Positions 19,019-27,741 of a DNA stretch of 64,000 bases are shown in pieces. Location: positions 62,001 to 126,000 of the forward strand of contig JAJYTF010000004.1 in assembly GCA_021793155.1 (NCBI GenBank), given 5' to 3'. Source of the stretch: Pseudomonadota bacterium (GTDB taxonomy: Bacteria; Pseudomonadota; Alphaproteobacteria; Rhodospirillales; Magnetospirillaceae). Numbering within the stretch: position 1 is the first letter of the stretch; each line of letters starts with the position of its first letter. Below the pieces are notes generated by a model. The model was not told the DNA's origin. It did not search any database and saw nothing but the letters and a program-made list of their open reading frames with translations. The position numbers and the translations under genes were made by a program.

Positions 19019-19597
19019 ATGGCGATGGTATTTTATTCCCAGGAGCGCATAGGGCTATTCATCGACGGATCCAACCTCTACGCGGCGGCCCGAGCGCTGG
19101 GCTTCGATATCGACTACAAACGCCTGCTGGAACTGTTCGCGTCGAAGGGACGGCTCATCCGGGCATTCTACTATACGGCTCTGGTCGAGGATCAGGAATA
19201 CTCCCCCATCCGTCCGTTGGTCGACTGGCTGGACTATAACGGCTACACCATGGTCACCAAGCCGACCAAGGAGTTCACCGACGCCACCGGCCGCCGCAAG
19301 ATCAAAGGCAACATGGATATCGAATTGGCCATCGACGTGATGGAGATGGCCCAGTATCTCGACCATGTGGTGCTGTTCTCGGGCGATGGCGACTTCCGAC
19401 GACTGGTCGAGGCGGTGCAGCGGAAAGGCGTGCGTGTCACCGTCGTCAGCACGGTCCGCTCGCAGCCACCCATGGTGGCCGACGAACTCCGGCGTCAGGC
19501 GGACACCTTTGTCGAGCTTCTTGAACTGGAACCGGCCATCGCACGCGCATCGACGGCACATCGTGACGACCGCCAGCCCGGCGAAGACCTCGGCTGA
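19019..19597 (+). CDS. NYN domain protein (LabA/DUF88 family)
   Basis: 192 residues, a single PIN-like NYN domain of the LabA/DUF88 family, thought to be RNases, although few have been tested. The acidic residues expected at the active site are present: Asp16 (GLFIDGSNLY), Asp100 (IKGNMDIELAIDVM) and Asp123/Asp125 (LFSGDGDFRRLV). The true start may be ATG 19019 or 19025; a GTG at 18986 is possible but less likely. A tandem copy of TATCCGGTGA lies at 18970-18989, before the gene. A uracil-DNA glycosylase gene follows after 9 bp in the same frame. Confidence 0.88.
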   Translation: MAMVFYSQERIGLFIDGSNLYAAARALGFDIDYKRLLELFASKGRLIRAFYYTALVEDQEYSPIRPLVDWLDYNGYTMVTKPTKEFTDATGRRKIKGNMDIELAIDVMEMAQYLDHVVLFSGDGDFRRLVEAVQRKGVRVTVVSTVRSQPPMVADELRRQADTFVELLELEPAIARASTAHRDDRQPGEDLG

Positions 19598-19606
19598 TCC
19601 CCCGCG

Positions 19607-20239
19607 ATGTCCATTCGATCGAGTCTATGCCCGGGGCGTGATTGTCCGCGCTGTCCCCGCCTTGTCGCCTTCCGCCAGGAGAATCGGCAACAGCATCCCG
19701 GCTGGCACAATGCCCCCGTCCCGTCCTTCGGTGTGTTGACCGCCCGCCTGCTCATCGTCGGCCTGGCACCGGGCTTGCGCGGCGCCAACGCCACCGGCCG
19801 GCCGTTCACCGGAGACTGGGCTGGTGACCTGCTTTACGGCACCTTGCTTGGCAAAGGCCTGGCCCACGGCACCTATCTCGAACGGGCCGACGACGGATTG
19901 GAATTGATCGACTGCCGCATCACCAATGCGGTCCGCTGCGTACCGCCGGCCAACCGTCCGACTTCCGCCGAGGCGGCGGCCTGCCGCCCGTTCCTGGCCG
20001 AGGAGATGGCGGCCATGCCTCGGCTGCAGGCCATCCTGGCGATCGGTGGCTTTGCCCATGACGCCGTCCTGGCCGCGCGCGGCCTGAAACGAAATGGGTT
20101 CCGTTTCGCCCATGGGGCACACCATATCCTGCCCGACGGGTTGTCGATGATCGACAGCTATCACTGCTCGCGGCTGAACACCAATACGGGGCGACTAACC
20201 GAGGCGATGTTCCAGCAAGTCGTCGATCAAGTGCGCTGA
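19607..20239 (+). CDS. uracil-DNA glycosylase, family 5 type
   Basis: 210 residues. Iron-sulfur uracil-DNA glycosylase resembling family 5 (UDGb). Motif A at residues 52-68 reads GLAPGLRGANATGRPFT with an alanine-asparagine region rather than the catalytic pattern of family 1; motif B is SYHCSRLNTNTGRL near the C terminus. Cys13, Cys16, Cys111 and Cys126 are likely [4Fe-4S] ligands. Family 5 enzymes remove uracil, hypoxanthine and other deaminated bases. It follows the NYN gene by 9 bp, so the two are likely co-expressed. A terminator-like hairpin follows the stop codon. Confidence 0.88.
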   Translation: MSIRSSLCPGRDCPRCPRLVAFRQENRQQHPGWHNAPVPSFGVLTARLLIVGLAPGLRGANATGRPFTGDWAGDLLYGTLLGKGLAHGTYLERADDGLELIDCRITNAVRCVPPANRPTSAEAAACRPFLAEEMAAMPRLQAILAIGGFAHDAVLAARGLKRNGFRFAHGAHHILPDGLSMIDSYHCSRLNTNTGRLTEAMFQQVVDQVR

Positions 20240-20255
20240 CGCGACCTGAAGAGTC

Positions 20256-20286
20256 AGCTTGCGTCAGAGCGTCAAGCTCGGTTTTT
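20256..20286 (+). terminator. rho-independent terminator after the uracil-DNA glycosylase gene
   Basis: Stem AGCTTGCG (20256-20263) pairs with CGTCAAGCT (20270-20278) with one bulged base and a 6-base loop, followed by CGG and five T (20282-20286). It lies 17 bp after the stop codon. Confidence 0.5.
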
Positions 20287-20437
20287 GCCCCTCGGCGGGC
20301 GGGTTGTGATAGGCCCGGAGATGTAATGCACAATTAATTAGACCTTGTTTCCCATTTCATTTTGCGCCTCAATTATCAAGGAGGTCAAAGGCAAGAGGGT
20401 TGTCTACTTTAATTTGTCAAATGAACGAGGCAAATCG

Positions 20438-20842
20438 ATGTTCATCCAGTGGAGCGATGCCTACGCCGTTGGCATTCCCGCCATCGACAACGATCACAAG
20501 AACCTCGTAGCCCGGCTGAACCACTTCTTCGGCCGCGCCCAGGCCGGGGCATCGGTTGAAGAATTGAATTCCATATTAGGAAATCTCGTCGGACAAACGG
20601 CCGAACACTTCAGCCGTGAGGAGTGGATGTTGGAGCGCGTCGATATCCCCGACTTGGCGGCGCATATTGCCGAACACCGACGCCTTACCGAGCAGCTTCG
20701 GCACTTCCACGAAAGCTACCACGCCAGCGACAAGCGCCGTGAACTGACCGTCGACATGGCTGATTTCCTCAGCCGCTGGCTGATCGACCACATCGTCGGG
20801 CAGGACGTCCCGGCACGAGGGCATCTCCGCAGGCTGACATAA
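20438..20842 (+). CDS. bacteriohemerythrin
   Basis: 134 residues, one hemerythrin domain with all expected diiron ligands: His20 (DNDHKN), His57 and Glu61 (AEHFSREE), His76 and His80 (HIAEH), His118 and Asp123 (LIDHIVGQD). It binds oxygen reversibly and may deliver, store or sense it, which fits a microaerophilic, motile organism. The start is MFIQWSDAY, with GAGG upstream; the frame is open for 31 codons upstream with no family similarity. It is convergent with the protease gene, 2 bp apart. Confidence 0.93.
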   Translation: MFIQWSDAYAVGIPAIDNDHKNLVARLNHFFGRAQAGASVEELNSILGNLVGQTAEHFSREEWMLERVDIPDLAAHIAEHRRLTEQLRHFHESYHASDKRRELTVDMADFLSRWLIDHIVGQDVPARGHLRRLT

Positions 20843-20844
20843 GG

Positions 20845-22110
20845 CTAAGCCAGGAGCAGCCACCCTGTAGCCGGATGTTTGGTAATATCCACCCGGTTGA
20901 TGTTTTCGGCACTGTTGACGAAATCAAAGGCGACCGCGTCCTGGTTGCCCCCGGCCGCCAGAACGCCGTCCCAATAGGCCAGCCCGGCCGCATCGCCGAG
21001 GCGTCCCAGGATGGTCTGGTACAGCAAGCTGACGAACTGGGAATCATCCGGCTGACCATACTGCAGGTGAAACTCGCCCGAGTGGATGAACGCCGAGACG
21101 ATGCCCAAGAACGCCGAGGCGCCTTGCAGTTTAGTCGCGGCCGGAACGTCGGCGTACTGGCCTTCCCAGTAATCAAGACCGCGGACATCGGGGGCCCGGC
21201 CGAACAACGAGTATATCCGCGCAATAATCGCGTCGTCGCCATTGGCCATGATCACCGTCTTGTCCTGGAACTCCAGAAACTGGACATTGCTGACCTGTGT
21301 CGTACCATCGCGGCCGGCCACCGAATCCGTAATGATCGCGCCGTTCGTGCCGCTGATCGCCAAGTTGTAGCTGGCCAGGTTCCCGTGGAACGTCACGATA
21401 TCCTGGCCGCTTCCGTTGAACGCGGAATTGCCGCCGCCTGCGGCAAACGCCACGGTGCCGGCCGCCGCCCCGGTGGCTCCATCATCCTGCGCCAGCCAAC
21501 TCTGAATCTGGCTGGCGACGCTCCCGGTGATCTGGGTGAAATAGCCGGCCCCGGTCGACAGATCCTCGGTCGACACCAGACCGACCACCTCGGGCGCGCC
21601 GTTCTGGCTGATCCATACCGGACCGCCACTCGATCCGGCACCGATACTTTGCCCGTCGAAGAGCGAATAGGGGGAGTCGAGGAACACAGACTGCTGACTG
21701 TCGACCATCTCTCCATTGGCTGATGCAGGATAGCCGGTAATATGCACGGCGCCGCCGGAAAATCCGGCCTGATAGCCCATAGTGCCGACGGCGAGAGGGT
21801 GAGCCAGGTGAATGACGGCAAAGTCGTTCTGTGAGTCAGAAAACGTAATACTGTGATTCGAATCGTCGATGTTCGAGTAGTGGACAGCGATACCGGGATC
21901 GGTGATCTGCGCGCCTGTCCCATTATTGTCGAACGCCTTGACTTCGATGTTCGTCGCGGCGCCTATTCCAGTCGTATAAACGGCATGGGTTGCCGTCAAC
22001 ACTTCGTCAGGAGACAAAAGAACTCCCGATGCCTGCCACCCCTCTCCGCCGATCGTATCCGTGATGCAAACAACTGTACTGTAAGGGTATGCTGCCCCGT
22101 TTACGATCAT
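20845..22110 (-). CDS. trypsin-like serine protease with C-terminal DUF4214 domain
   Basis: 421 residues. Residues about 5-210 form an S1-family protease: His42 (LTATHAVYT), Asp95 (SQNDFAVIHL) and Ser160 (GAGSSGGPVW). A spacer of about 90 residues with a beta-rich Ala/Gly region precedes a DUF4214 region (about 300-400: RIYSLFGRAPDVRGLDYWEG, then a second LLYQTILGRLGDAAGLAYW). No N-terminal signal peptide is seen. DUF4214 is common on proteins exported by type I secretion, so that route is inferred. I start at MIVNGAAYPYS; the 18 codons before it look non-coding. Confidence 0.82.
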   Translation of the reverse strand: MIVNGAAYPYSTVVCITDTIGGEGWQASGVLLSPDEVLTATHAVYTTGIGAATNIEVKAFDNNGTGAQITDPGIAVHYSNIDDSNHSITFSDSQNDFAVIHLAHPLAVGTMGYQAGFSGGAVHITGYPASANGEMVDSQQSVFLDSPYSLFDGQSIGAGSSGGPVWISQNGAPEVVGLVSTEDLSTGAGYFTQITGSVASQIQSWLAQDDGATGAAAGTVAFAAGGGNSAFNGSGQDIVTFHGNLASYNLAISGTNGAIITDSVAGRDGTTQVSNVQFLEFQDKTVIMANGDDAIIARIYSLFGRAPDVRGLDYWEGQYADVPAATKLQGASAFLGIVSAFIHSGEFHLQYGQPDDSQFVSLLYQTILGRLGDAAGLAYWDGVLAAGGNQDAVAFDFVNSAENINRVDITKHPATGWLLLA

Positions 22111-22243
22111 GAATGTCCTCGCAAATACACAAAGACGCGCTGCGCGCACAATTATTGCGCACATCTATGCCTCATGCTCGCGAGTACTATTTCATATTCT
22201 GATTAACAATCTTCTAGCGAAGAACTGCGCGCGAACGGGGTGA

Positions 22244-22915
22244 TCAGCCGTATCGCTCTTCCTTCCATGGGTCGCCGCGCATGTGATAGCCCCGCTGCTC
22301 CCAATAGCCCGGGCCATCCTTGTCGGTGAAGGTGATGTGCCGCAGCCATTTGGCGCTTTTCCACAAATAAAGCTTGGGTAGCAGCAGCCGCATTGGCCCG
22401 CCGTGCTCGGCACTGATCGGCTTTCCCTGCCAGCCATGCGCCAGCAGCACACCGTCATCGGCGAAGTCCGCCAGGGGAAGATTTGCGGTGTAGCCGTCGT
22501 AAGAGCGCAACATCAGAAAGCGCGCCTCCGGCCGCGGCCGCGCCACCTCCAGCAGATGCAAGGCCGGTACGCCGGTGAAGTCGTTATCGTAGCGCGACCA
22601 GGTGGTCACGCAATGGATGTCGCAACGCACCGTCAATTGCGGTTGCGCCAGAAATTCGTCCCAGCTCCATTTGAGCGGCCGCTCCACCAGACCACCGACC
22701 GAAAAGGCCCAGTCGGCCGTGCTGAGATTGGGCACGACGCCCAGATCGAGCACCGGCCAGTCGGTCACCAGCCGCTGCCCGGGCGGCAGCCGGCGGTGCC
22801 GGGCATTGTCCGGTTGGCCGGTCAGAGACCGCCCTTCCCGCGCCCATTTCTCCTTGGCGGCAATCAGCTTTTCTTTGAGCTGTCCCAGGAGCGGGGTTTC
22901 TTCGTTGTCGGTCAC
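22244..22915 (-). CDS. sulfite oxidase-like molybdopterin oxidoreductase
   Basis: 223 residues, one sulfite oxidase/YedY-fold molybdopterin domain. Cys102 (CDIHCVTTWSR) is the expected molybdenum ligand. The protein has no signal peptide and no heme or dimerisation domain, so it is probably cytoplasmic, unlike exported MsrP (YedY). Other landmarks are LRSYDGYTANLP and HGGPMRLLLPKLYLWKSAKW. The natural substrate of this short cytoplasmic subfamily is not known to me. It is preceded by a 155-bp gap before smpB on the same strand. Confidence 0.85.
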   Translation of the reverse strand: MTDNEETPLLGQLKEKLIAAKEKWAREGRSLTGQPDNARHRRLPPGQRLVTDWPVLDLGVVPNLSTADWAFSVGGLVERPLKWSWDEFLAQPQLTVRCDIHCVTTWSRYDNDFTGVPALHLLEVARPRPEARFLMLRSYDGYTANLPLADFADDGVLLAHGWQGKPISAEHGGPMRLLLPKLYLWKSAKWLRHITFTDKDGPGYWEQRGYHMRGDPWKEERYG

Positions 22916-23070
22916 GGCTGTTGCCCCCTGTCATCGATCGTCGGGGATATGGGGGTTGGCCGGCCGGTCTTCATCCCCCTGGCTGGGGCGAACCTCATTC
23001 AACCGGCAAGTCGCCAAACCGCCCGCGACGCCGCGGTCCCTTGGCGATTTGGCGGCTTCCTTATGAACGC

Positions 23071-23544
23071 TCACCCTTTGTCGCGCAGTACTCTCGCCTT
23101 TTCCCGCTGCCAGTCGCGTTCCTTCTCGGCGGCGCGTTTGTCATGCAGCTTCTTGCCCTTGGCCAGGCCCAGTTGGACCTTGGCCAGGCCACGCTGGTTG
23201 AAGAAAATCGACAGCGGTACCAGGGTCATCCCCTCGCGGGTGATGGCACCCAAAAGCTTGCGCATCTCTTTCCTGTGCACCAGCAGCTTCCGCGGCCGCC
23301 GCGTCTCGTGGGTGAAGGCCACCTTCACCTGGTATTCGGGGATGTGGGCGTTGAACAGGTAGAGTTCCCCACCCTGCTGCCCGGCGAAGGAATCGGCCAG
23401 GTTGGCGCGGCCGGTACGCAGCGATTTGACCTCGGTGCCGGCGAGCACGATACCGGCCTCGATGGTATCGATGATGGTGTAGTCATGCCGTGCCCGCCGA
23501 TTCTCGGCGGCGATGTTGCCGGCGATCAGTGTCGAGCGGGCCAT
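23071..23544 (-). CDS. smpB: SsrA-binding protein
   Basis: 157 residues. Binds tmRNA and carries it to stalled ribosomes. Landmarks are the N-terminal [19 protein letters not shown] and [19 protein letters not shown], and the basic C-terminal tail with [20 protein letters not shown], which enters the empty mRNA channel. The ssrA gene is not in this window. It lies downstream of dapA on the same strand; a dispersed inverted repeat separates them. Confidence 0.95.
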   Translation of the reverse strand: MARSTLIAGNIAAENRRARHDYTIIDTIEAGIVLAGTEVKSLRTGRANLADSFAGQQGGELYLFNAHIPEYQVKVAFTHETRRPRKLLVHRKEMRKLLGAITREGMTLVPLSIFFNQRGLAKVQLGLAKGKKLHDKRAAEKERDWQREKARVLRDKG

Positions 23545-23576
23545 AGATCCGTCATTTCAGTTGCAGCATTGCTTTG

Positions 23577-23671
23577 AGTTAACCACAGAGACACGGAGAA
23601 CATGGAGAAATAAAGAATGAGCGAAGCTCTATATTCTTTTCTCAGTGCTCTCCGCGTCTCAGTGGTTCATT
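23577..23671. repeat. dispersed inverted repeat, family A copy 1
   Basis: TTAACCACAGAGACACGGAG and its imperfect complement ending in GCGTCTCAGTGGTTCATTTA form a long hairpin between dapA and smpB. Four more copies occur in intergenic spaces of the window (33686, 39833, 44584, 45971). Confidence 0.65.
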
Positions 23672-24543
23672 TAAATAAGCCCTAGGCCCTTCATCGCCGC
23701 CTGGACTTTTTGCCGGCTGGCGTTGCCGATCTCGACCAGCGGCAGACGCAGCGAGCCGTCGCATTTGCCGATCAGGCTGGCGGCATATTTCACCGGTGCC
23801 GGGTTGGTCTCGCAGAACAGGGCGTCGTTGATCGCCGCCAGGCTGTCACGCAGTTCGAACACCGTCGCCAGATCACCGGCCGCCCAGGCGTCCTGCAGCC
23901 GCGCGCAATGCCGGGGCGCCACGTTCGAGGTGACCGAGATACAGCCGACGCCGCCATTGGCCAGGAACGCGACCGCGGTGCCATCTTCCCCTGACAGCTG
24001 GCAGAACGACTTGCCGATGGCGGCGCGGGTACGGATTGGCCGCAGAAGGTCGCCCGTGGCATCCTTGACCCCGACGATGTTGGGCAATTTGGCCAAGCGG
24101 GCCATGGTGTCGACGCTCATATCGACGACGCTGCGGCCGGGGATATTGTAGATGACGACGGGGATGTCCGCGGCGTCATGGATGGCCTTGAAATGCTGGT
24201 AAAGGCCTTCCTGCGTCGGCTTGTTGTAATAGGGCGTCACCACCAATGCGCCCGCGGCCCCGACCTTCTTGGCGTGGCGCGCCAAGGCGATGGCTTCATC
24301 GGTGCAGTTGGAACCGGCCCCCGCAATCACCGGGACCTTGCCCTTGGCCACCTCGACGGCAAGCTCGATGACCCGGTTGTGTTCCTCGTGGCTCAGCGTC
24401 GGCGACTCGCCGGTGGTGCCGCACGGAACGAGCCCGTCGGTGCCTTCGGCGATCTGCCACTCCACAAAGGATTGGAAGCCCGCCTCGTCGATCCGGCCGT
24501 TCTTGAACGGCGTGATCAGGGCGGTGATCGAACCCTTGAACAT
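23671..24543 (-). CDS. dapA: 4-hydroxy-tetrahydrodipicolinate synthase
   Basis: 290 residues, the usual length. Condenses pyruvate with aspartate semialdehyde, the first committed step toward lysine and diaminopimelate. Lys160 ([10 protein letters not shown]) forms the Schiff base, Tyr132 (IYNIPGRS) and Thr43-Thr44 ([10 protein letters not shown]) complete the triad, and [13 protein letters not shown] is intact. I start at [13 protein letters not shown]. The reading frame upstream runs into a 121-bp repeat element beginning 35 bp before the ATG, so the native promoter must lie inside or beyond that element. Confidence 0.95.
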   Translation of the reverse strand: MFKGSITALITPFKNGRIDEAGFQSFVEWQIAEGTDGLVPCGTTGESPTLSHEEHNRVIELAVEVAKGKVPVIAGAGSNCTDEAIALARHAKKVGAAGALVVTPYYNKPTQEGLYQHFKAIHDAADIPVVIYNIPGRSVVDMSVDTMARLAKLPNIVGVKDATGDLLRPIRTRAAIGKSFCQLSGEDGTAVAFLANGGVGCISVTSNVAPRHCARLQDAWAAGDLATVFELRDSLAAINDALFCETNPAPVKYAASLIGKCDGSLRLPLVEIGNASRQKVQAAMKGLGLI

Positions 24544-24577
24544 GATCGTCTCCGTAACGCGCCTGTCGAGCGCCATG

Positions 24578-24698
24578 CTAGTGGTGAGAATCTGACGGAC
24601 GGCACCCACGCCACCCGTCAGATTTTCACCACACTTCAATCAGTTGGTGGGCCGATTCACCTGACGCCTGTTTCCAAGCGTCAGGATCGGACCACTAG
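24578..24698. repeat. MITE-like element with CTAGTGGT ends, family D copy 1
   Basis: 121 bp bounded by CTAGTGGT (24578-24585) and ACCACTAG (24691-24698). Two internal hairpins are visible: CTGACGG/CCGTCAG in the half nearest dapA and CTGACGC/GCGTCAG in the other half. A 123-bp relative in opposite orientation lies at 58084-58206. It has no coding capacity. It occupies the middle of the 330-bp divergent region between dapA and slt. Confidence 0.75.
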
Positions 24699-24764
24699 CG
24701 AAAAGTAAAGGAACATAGCGGCCGGTCGGGCGCCCCGCAAGGGTTGCGCGATCGCCGGTTTGCC

Positions 24765-24794
24765 TTGCTCCGCCGAAGCCGGCCCGTCTAGAAT
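24765..24794 (+). promoter_or_regulatory. candidate promoter upstream of slt leader
   Basis: TTGCTC (24765-24770), an 18-base spacer, then TAGAAT (24789-24794). Predicted transcription start near 24801, about 37 bases before a terminator-like hairpin and 73 before the slt start codon. Confidence 0.4.
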
Positions 24795-24837
24795 GCGCCC
24801 CGCTGGGGCTGGCTCCCAACGAAAGTGCAGGCGTCAC

Positions 24838-24858
24838 GCCCCGGAGGGGCTTTTTTTT
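24838..24858 (+). terminator. intrinsic terminator in the slt leader
   Basis: GCCCC (24838-24842), loop GGA, GGGGC (24846-24850), then eight T (24851-24858). It points toward slt, and no plus-strand gene precedes it. The upstream GGGGC at 24805-24809 could pair with 24838-24842 instead and prevent the terminator. So this is either an attenuator for slt or the end of a very short RNA. Confidence 0.55.
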
Positions 24859-24873
24859 CGTATCGAGGCGTGT

Positions 24874-26844
24874 TTGGTCAAGACCTGGGTTGCTGTCGGC
24901 TTGGCCGCCGCCATCCTGTTCGGAGCGGTTCCGGCAAAAGCCAATCTGCTGTCCGCCGATGACGAGAAGCTTTATCGTCAAGCCTTCGAGGCGGCGCACA
25001 AGGATCATTACGACTGGGCCATGGCGGCCGCCGGAAAGGCGCACAGCAAACTGCTCGCGAAGGTCCTGCGCTGGCTGAATTATACCCAGCCGAATTCCGG
25101 CGCCACATTCGCCGAAATTACCGATTTCATCCGGACCAACCCTGACTGGCCACAGATCCCGACGCTCTTGCGCCGGGCGGAAGAGGCTATTTCGGTCGCC
25201 ACGCCGGACAGCGTGGTGATCGCCTGGTTCTCCGACCACAAGCCTCAGACCGTTGACGGCGCCATCGCCTACGGCAAGGCCCTGGTCAACGCCGGCGAAG
25301 CAGACAAGGCCGCTACGCTGCTGCGTCGTACCTGGATCACCGGCAATTTCGGCCCTCTGCAGGAGCGCGAATTCCTCGCCAATTTCCGCCAGATGCTAAC
25401 CGATGCCGACCAGGTCGCCCGCCTCGACCGCCTGTTGTGGGAGCACCAGGACACCGCTGCCGAACAGCAGATGGTGCGGGTGAACGACGACCAGAGAGTC
25501 TTGGCCCAGGCGCGCATGGCGTTGGACAATGCGGCACCCAATGCCGAAGCGTTGGCGGCGAAAGTTCCCGACGCACTGAAGAACGATCCGGGCCTGATCT
25601 ACGAAATGGTCCGCTACCGGCGCCAGCACAACATGGACGACCAGGCCATCGAACTGCTGAAGCATCCTCTGCGCAATGCCGTTCATCCCGACATGTGGTG
25701 GAGCGAGCGAGCCATCCTGGCTCGGCGCGCCCTTCAGCAGGGCCAGATTTCCCAGGCCTACGATATCGCCCGTGACCATGGGCAGACCGAAGGTGCCGGC
25801 TTTGCCGACGCGGAATGGCTGTCGGGATGGATCGCCCTGCGCTTCCTCGATGATCGCGAGGTGGCGCTCAACCATTTTTCCGCCATGTACGACCATGTGA
25901 CCACGCCGCAGAGCCGGGCTCGCGCCGCGTATTGGGCTGGACGGGCGGATGAGGCCCTGGGCCGCGGCGACGACGCCGTACGCTGGTTCAATCAGGCAGC
26001 CCGGCATGTGACCACCTTTTACGGTCAGCTTGCCGCCTCGCGCCTCGACCACGAACAGCTTTGGCCGCTGCCCGCCGACCCGCTACCCACCGCCGAGGAC
26101 ATCCAGAGCTTCGAGCGTCACGAACTGGTGAGAGCGGCGCGGATGTTGGGCGAAATCAAGGAGACTGATCTTCTGCGGCCGTTCATGCTGCGGATGAACG
26201 AGCAGGCCAAGACTGCGGGCGAACGGGCCCTTGCCGCCGACCTGGCGACGACGCTGGGCCGCGCCGACATCGCCGTGACCGTGGCTAAGCAATCCGAGCG
26301 CCAGGGCGTACCGCTCATTGCGTCGGGCTACCCCATTCCGCGGCTGCAGGTTGCCGAGAAGCCCGAGCAGGCGCTGGTCCTCGGCCTGATCCGGCAGGAA
26401 AGCGCCTTCCATTTCGAAGCGGTGAGTTCGGCCGGCGCCCGCGGCCTGATGCAGCTCATGCCGGCCACCGCAGCCAAGGTGGCCAAGGCGCTGAAGGTGG
26501 TGTTCAAGAAGAAGGAGGCGCTGGCCAGCGCCCTGACCCGCAACCCGAGTCTGAACGTCAAGCTTGGGTCGGCCTACCTCAATGACCTGCTCGACGACTT
26601 CAACGGATCTTACATATTGTCGGTAGCGGCTTATAATGCGGGTCCGTCACGGGTGAGAAAATGGATCCGTGACATGGGCGACCCGCGCAATCCCGAAGTC
26701 GACCCCGTCGACTGGATCGAGAGCATTCCTTATTCCGAGACCCGAAACTATGTGCAGCGGGTGCTGGAAGGCGTACAGATCTATCGGCGTCGCCTCGGGA
26801 CGACGGACCTTGCGCGGTCGCTGGAGGGCGACTTGCACCGTTAG
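24874..26844 (+). CDS. slt: soluble lytic murein transglycosylase
   Basis: 656 residues from a TTG start. Cleaves peptidoglycan glycan strands with formation of 1,6-anhydromuramic acid. A signal peptide (about residues 1-23, ending PAKA before NLLSADD) sends it to the periplasm. The bulk (about 25-490) is a superhelical domain of alpha repeats. The C-terminal lysozyme-like domain has catalytic Glu509 in LIRQESAFHFEA, followed by SAGARGLMQLMPATA and AYNAGPSRVRKWI. I chose TTG 24874 because it begins the signal peptide and has GAGG five bases upstream; the ATG at 24760 lies before a terminator. Confidence 0.9.
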   Translation: MVKTWVAVGLAAAILFGAVPAKANLLSADDEKLYRQAFEAAHKDHYDWAMAAAGKAHSKLLAKVLRWLNYTQPNSGATFAEITDFIRTNPDWPQIPTLLRRAEEAISVATPDSVVIAWFSDHKPQTVDGAIAYGKALVNAGEADKAATLLRRTWITGNFGPLQEREFLANFRQMLTDADQVARLDRLLWEHQDTAAEQQMVRVNDDQRVLAQARMALDNAAPNAEALAAKVPDALKNDPGLIYEMVRYRRQHNMDDQAIELLKHPLRNAVHPDMWWSERAILARRALQQGQISQAYDIARDHGQTEGAGFADAEWLSGWIALRFLDDREVALNHFSAMYDHVTTPQSRARAAYWAGRADEALGRGDDAVRWFNQAARHVTTFYGQLAASRLDHEQLWPLPADPLPTAEDIQSFERHELVRAARMLGEIKETDLLRPFMLRMNEQAKTAGERALAADLATTLGRADIAVTVAKQSERQGVPLIASGYPIPRLQVAEKPEQALVLGLIRQESAFHFEAVSSAGARGLMQLMPATAAKVAKALKVVFKKKEALASALTRNPSLNVKLGSAYLNDLLDDFNGSYILSVAAYNAGPSRVRKWIRDMGDPRNPEVDPVDWIESIPYSETRNYVQRVLEGVQIYRRRLGTTDLARSLEGDLHR

Positions 26845-26868
26845 ACCACGCTGCAGCGGGGAAAAGCC

Positions 26869-27555
26869 ATGACGCGATTGCCGATGACCGGGGTTTCCGT
26901 ATGTATTTTCGATGCTTACGGTACTTTGTTCGACGTTTCCGCAATTGTTGACGGCTGCCGCGAGCAGCTTGCCGAACGAGCCGACCAGCTGGCGGATATG
27001 TGGCGCCGCAAGCAGCTGGAATACACCTGGTTGCGCAGCCTGATGGGTCGGCATACCGATTTCTGGCACGTGACCGGTGAAAGCCTCGACTACGCCATGA
27101 ACGCCCTGGGGATCGCCGACCCGCCGTTGCGCGCCCGCCTGATGGAAGCCTATCTGACGCCGGCGGCCTATCCCGAGGCTCGTGCCGCCCTCGAGGCGCT
27201 GAAGGCGGCCGGCCATCGCCTGGCCATCCTGTCAAACGGCTCGCCGACTATGCTCACCTCGGCCACGATGGCCACCGGACTCGATCTGCTGCTCGACGAT
27301 GTGCTGTCGGTGGAAAGCGTCGGCGTATTCAAGCCGCATCCGTCGGTCTATGGCCTGGTCCAGGATCGCTTCGACTGCCCGCCGGCAAGCGTCGCCTTCA
27401 TGTCGGCCAATGGCTGGGACGCTGCCGGCGCCGCGGCCTTCGGTTTCCGCGTTGTCTGGATTAACCGGGCGGGACTGCCGAGGGAAATCCTGCCCGCCTC
27501 TCCGCATATCGAGGTGCGGACCCTGGCCGAGCTGCCCGCCATGCTGACAGCCTAA
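26869..27555 (+). CDS. haloacid dehalogenase type II
   Basis: 228-residue HAD-superfamily hydrolase of the L-2-haloacid dehalogenase group. The nucleophile is Asp15 in CIFDAYGTLFD; motif II is ILSNGSPTML; motif III is SVGVFKPHPSVY; the typical FMSANGWDAAGAAAFGFRVVWINR follows. It could remove halide from 2-haloalkanoic acids, but many annotated members act on other small substrates. It lies 24 bp after slt on the same strand and may be read from the same transcript. Confidence 0.88.
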   Translation: MTRLPMTGVSVCIFDAYGTLFDVSAIVDGCREQLAERADQLADMWRRKQLEYTWLRSLMGRHTDFWHVTGESLDYAMNALGIADPPLRARLMEAYLTPAAYPEARAALEALKAAGHRLAILSNGSPTMLTSATMATGLDLLLDDVLSVESVGVFKPHPSVYGLVQDRFDCPPASVAFMSANGWDAAGAAAFGFRVVWINRAGLPREILPASPHIEVRTLAELPAMLTA

Positions 27556-27741
27556 TTGCACCGACCCGCATTTTTTGTAAGGGCGCGCAATCGAACTCAT
27601 GCTCCGAGTGGGCCTGATCGGCTGGGAGGGCTGCTTGACCGCCAAGGCCGCGAAGGGCTGGCGACGCCGAATACAATGTTTTCATGAAGAGACCGGCTGT
27701 TCATATTTATTCCTTCGTCAATAAGTCGAACATACGGTCTG

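Noticed and set aside
24760-24873. slt starting at the ATG at 24760
   Set aside because: This would put 38 basic residues and an intrinsic terminator before the signal peptide; the TTG at 24874 has a ribosome binding site.
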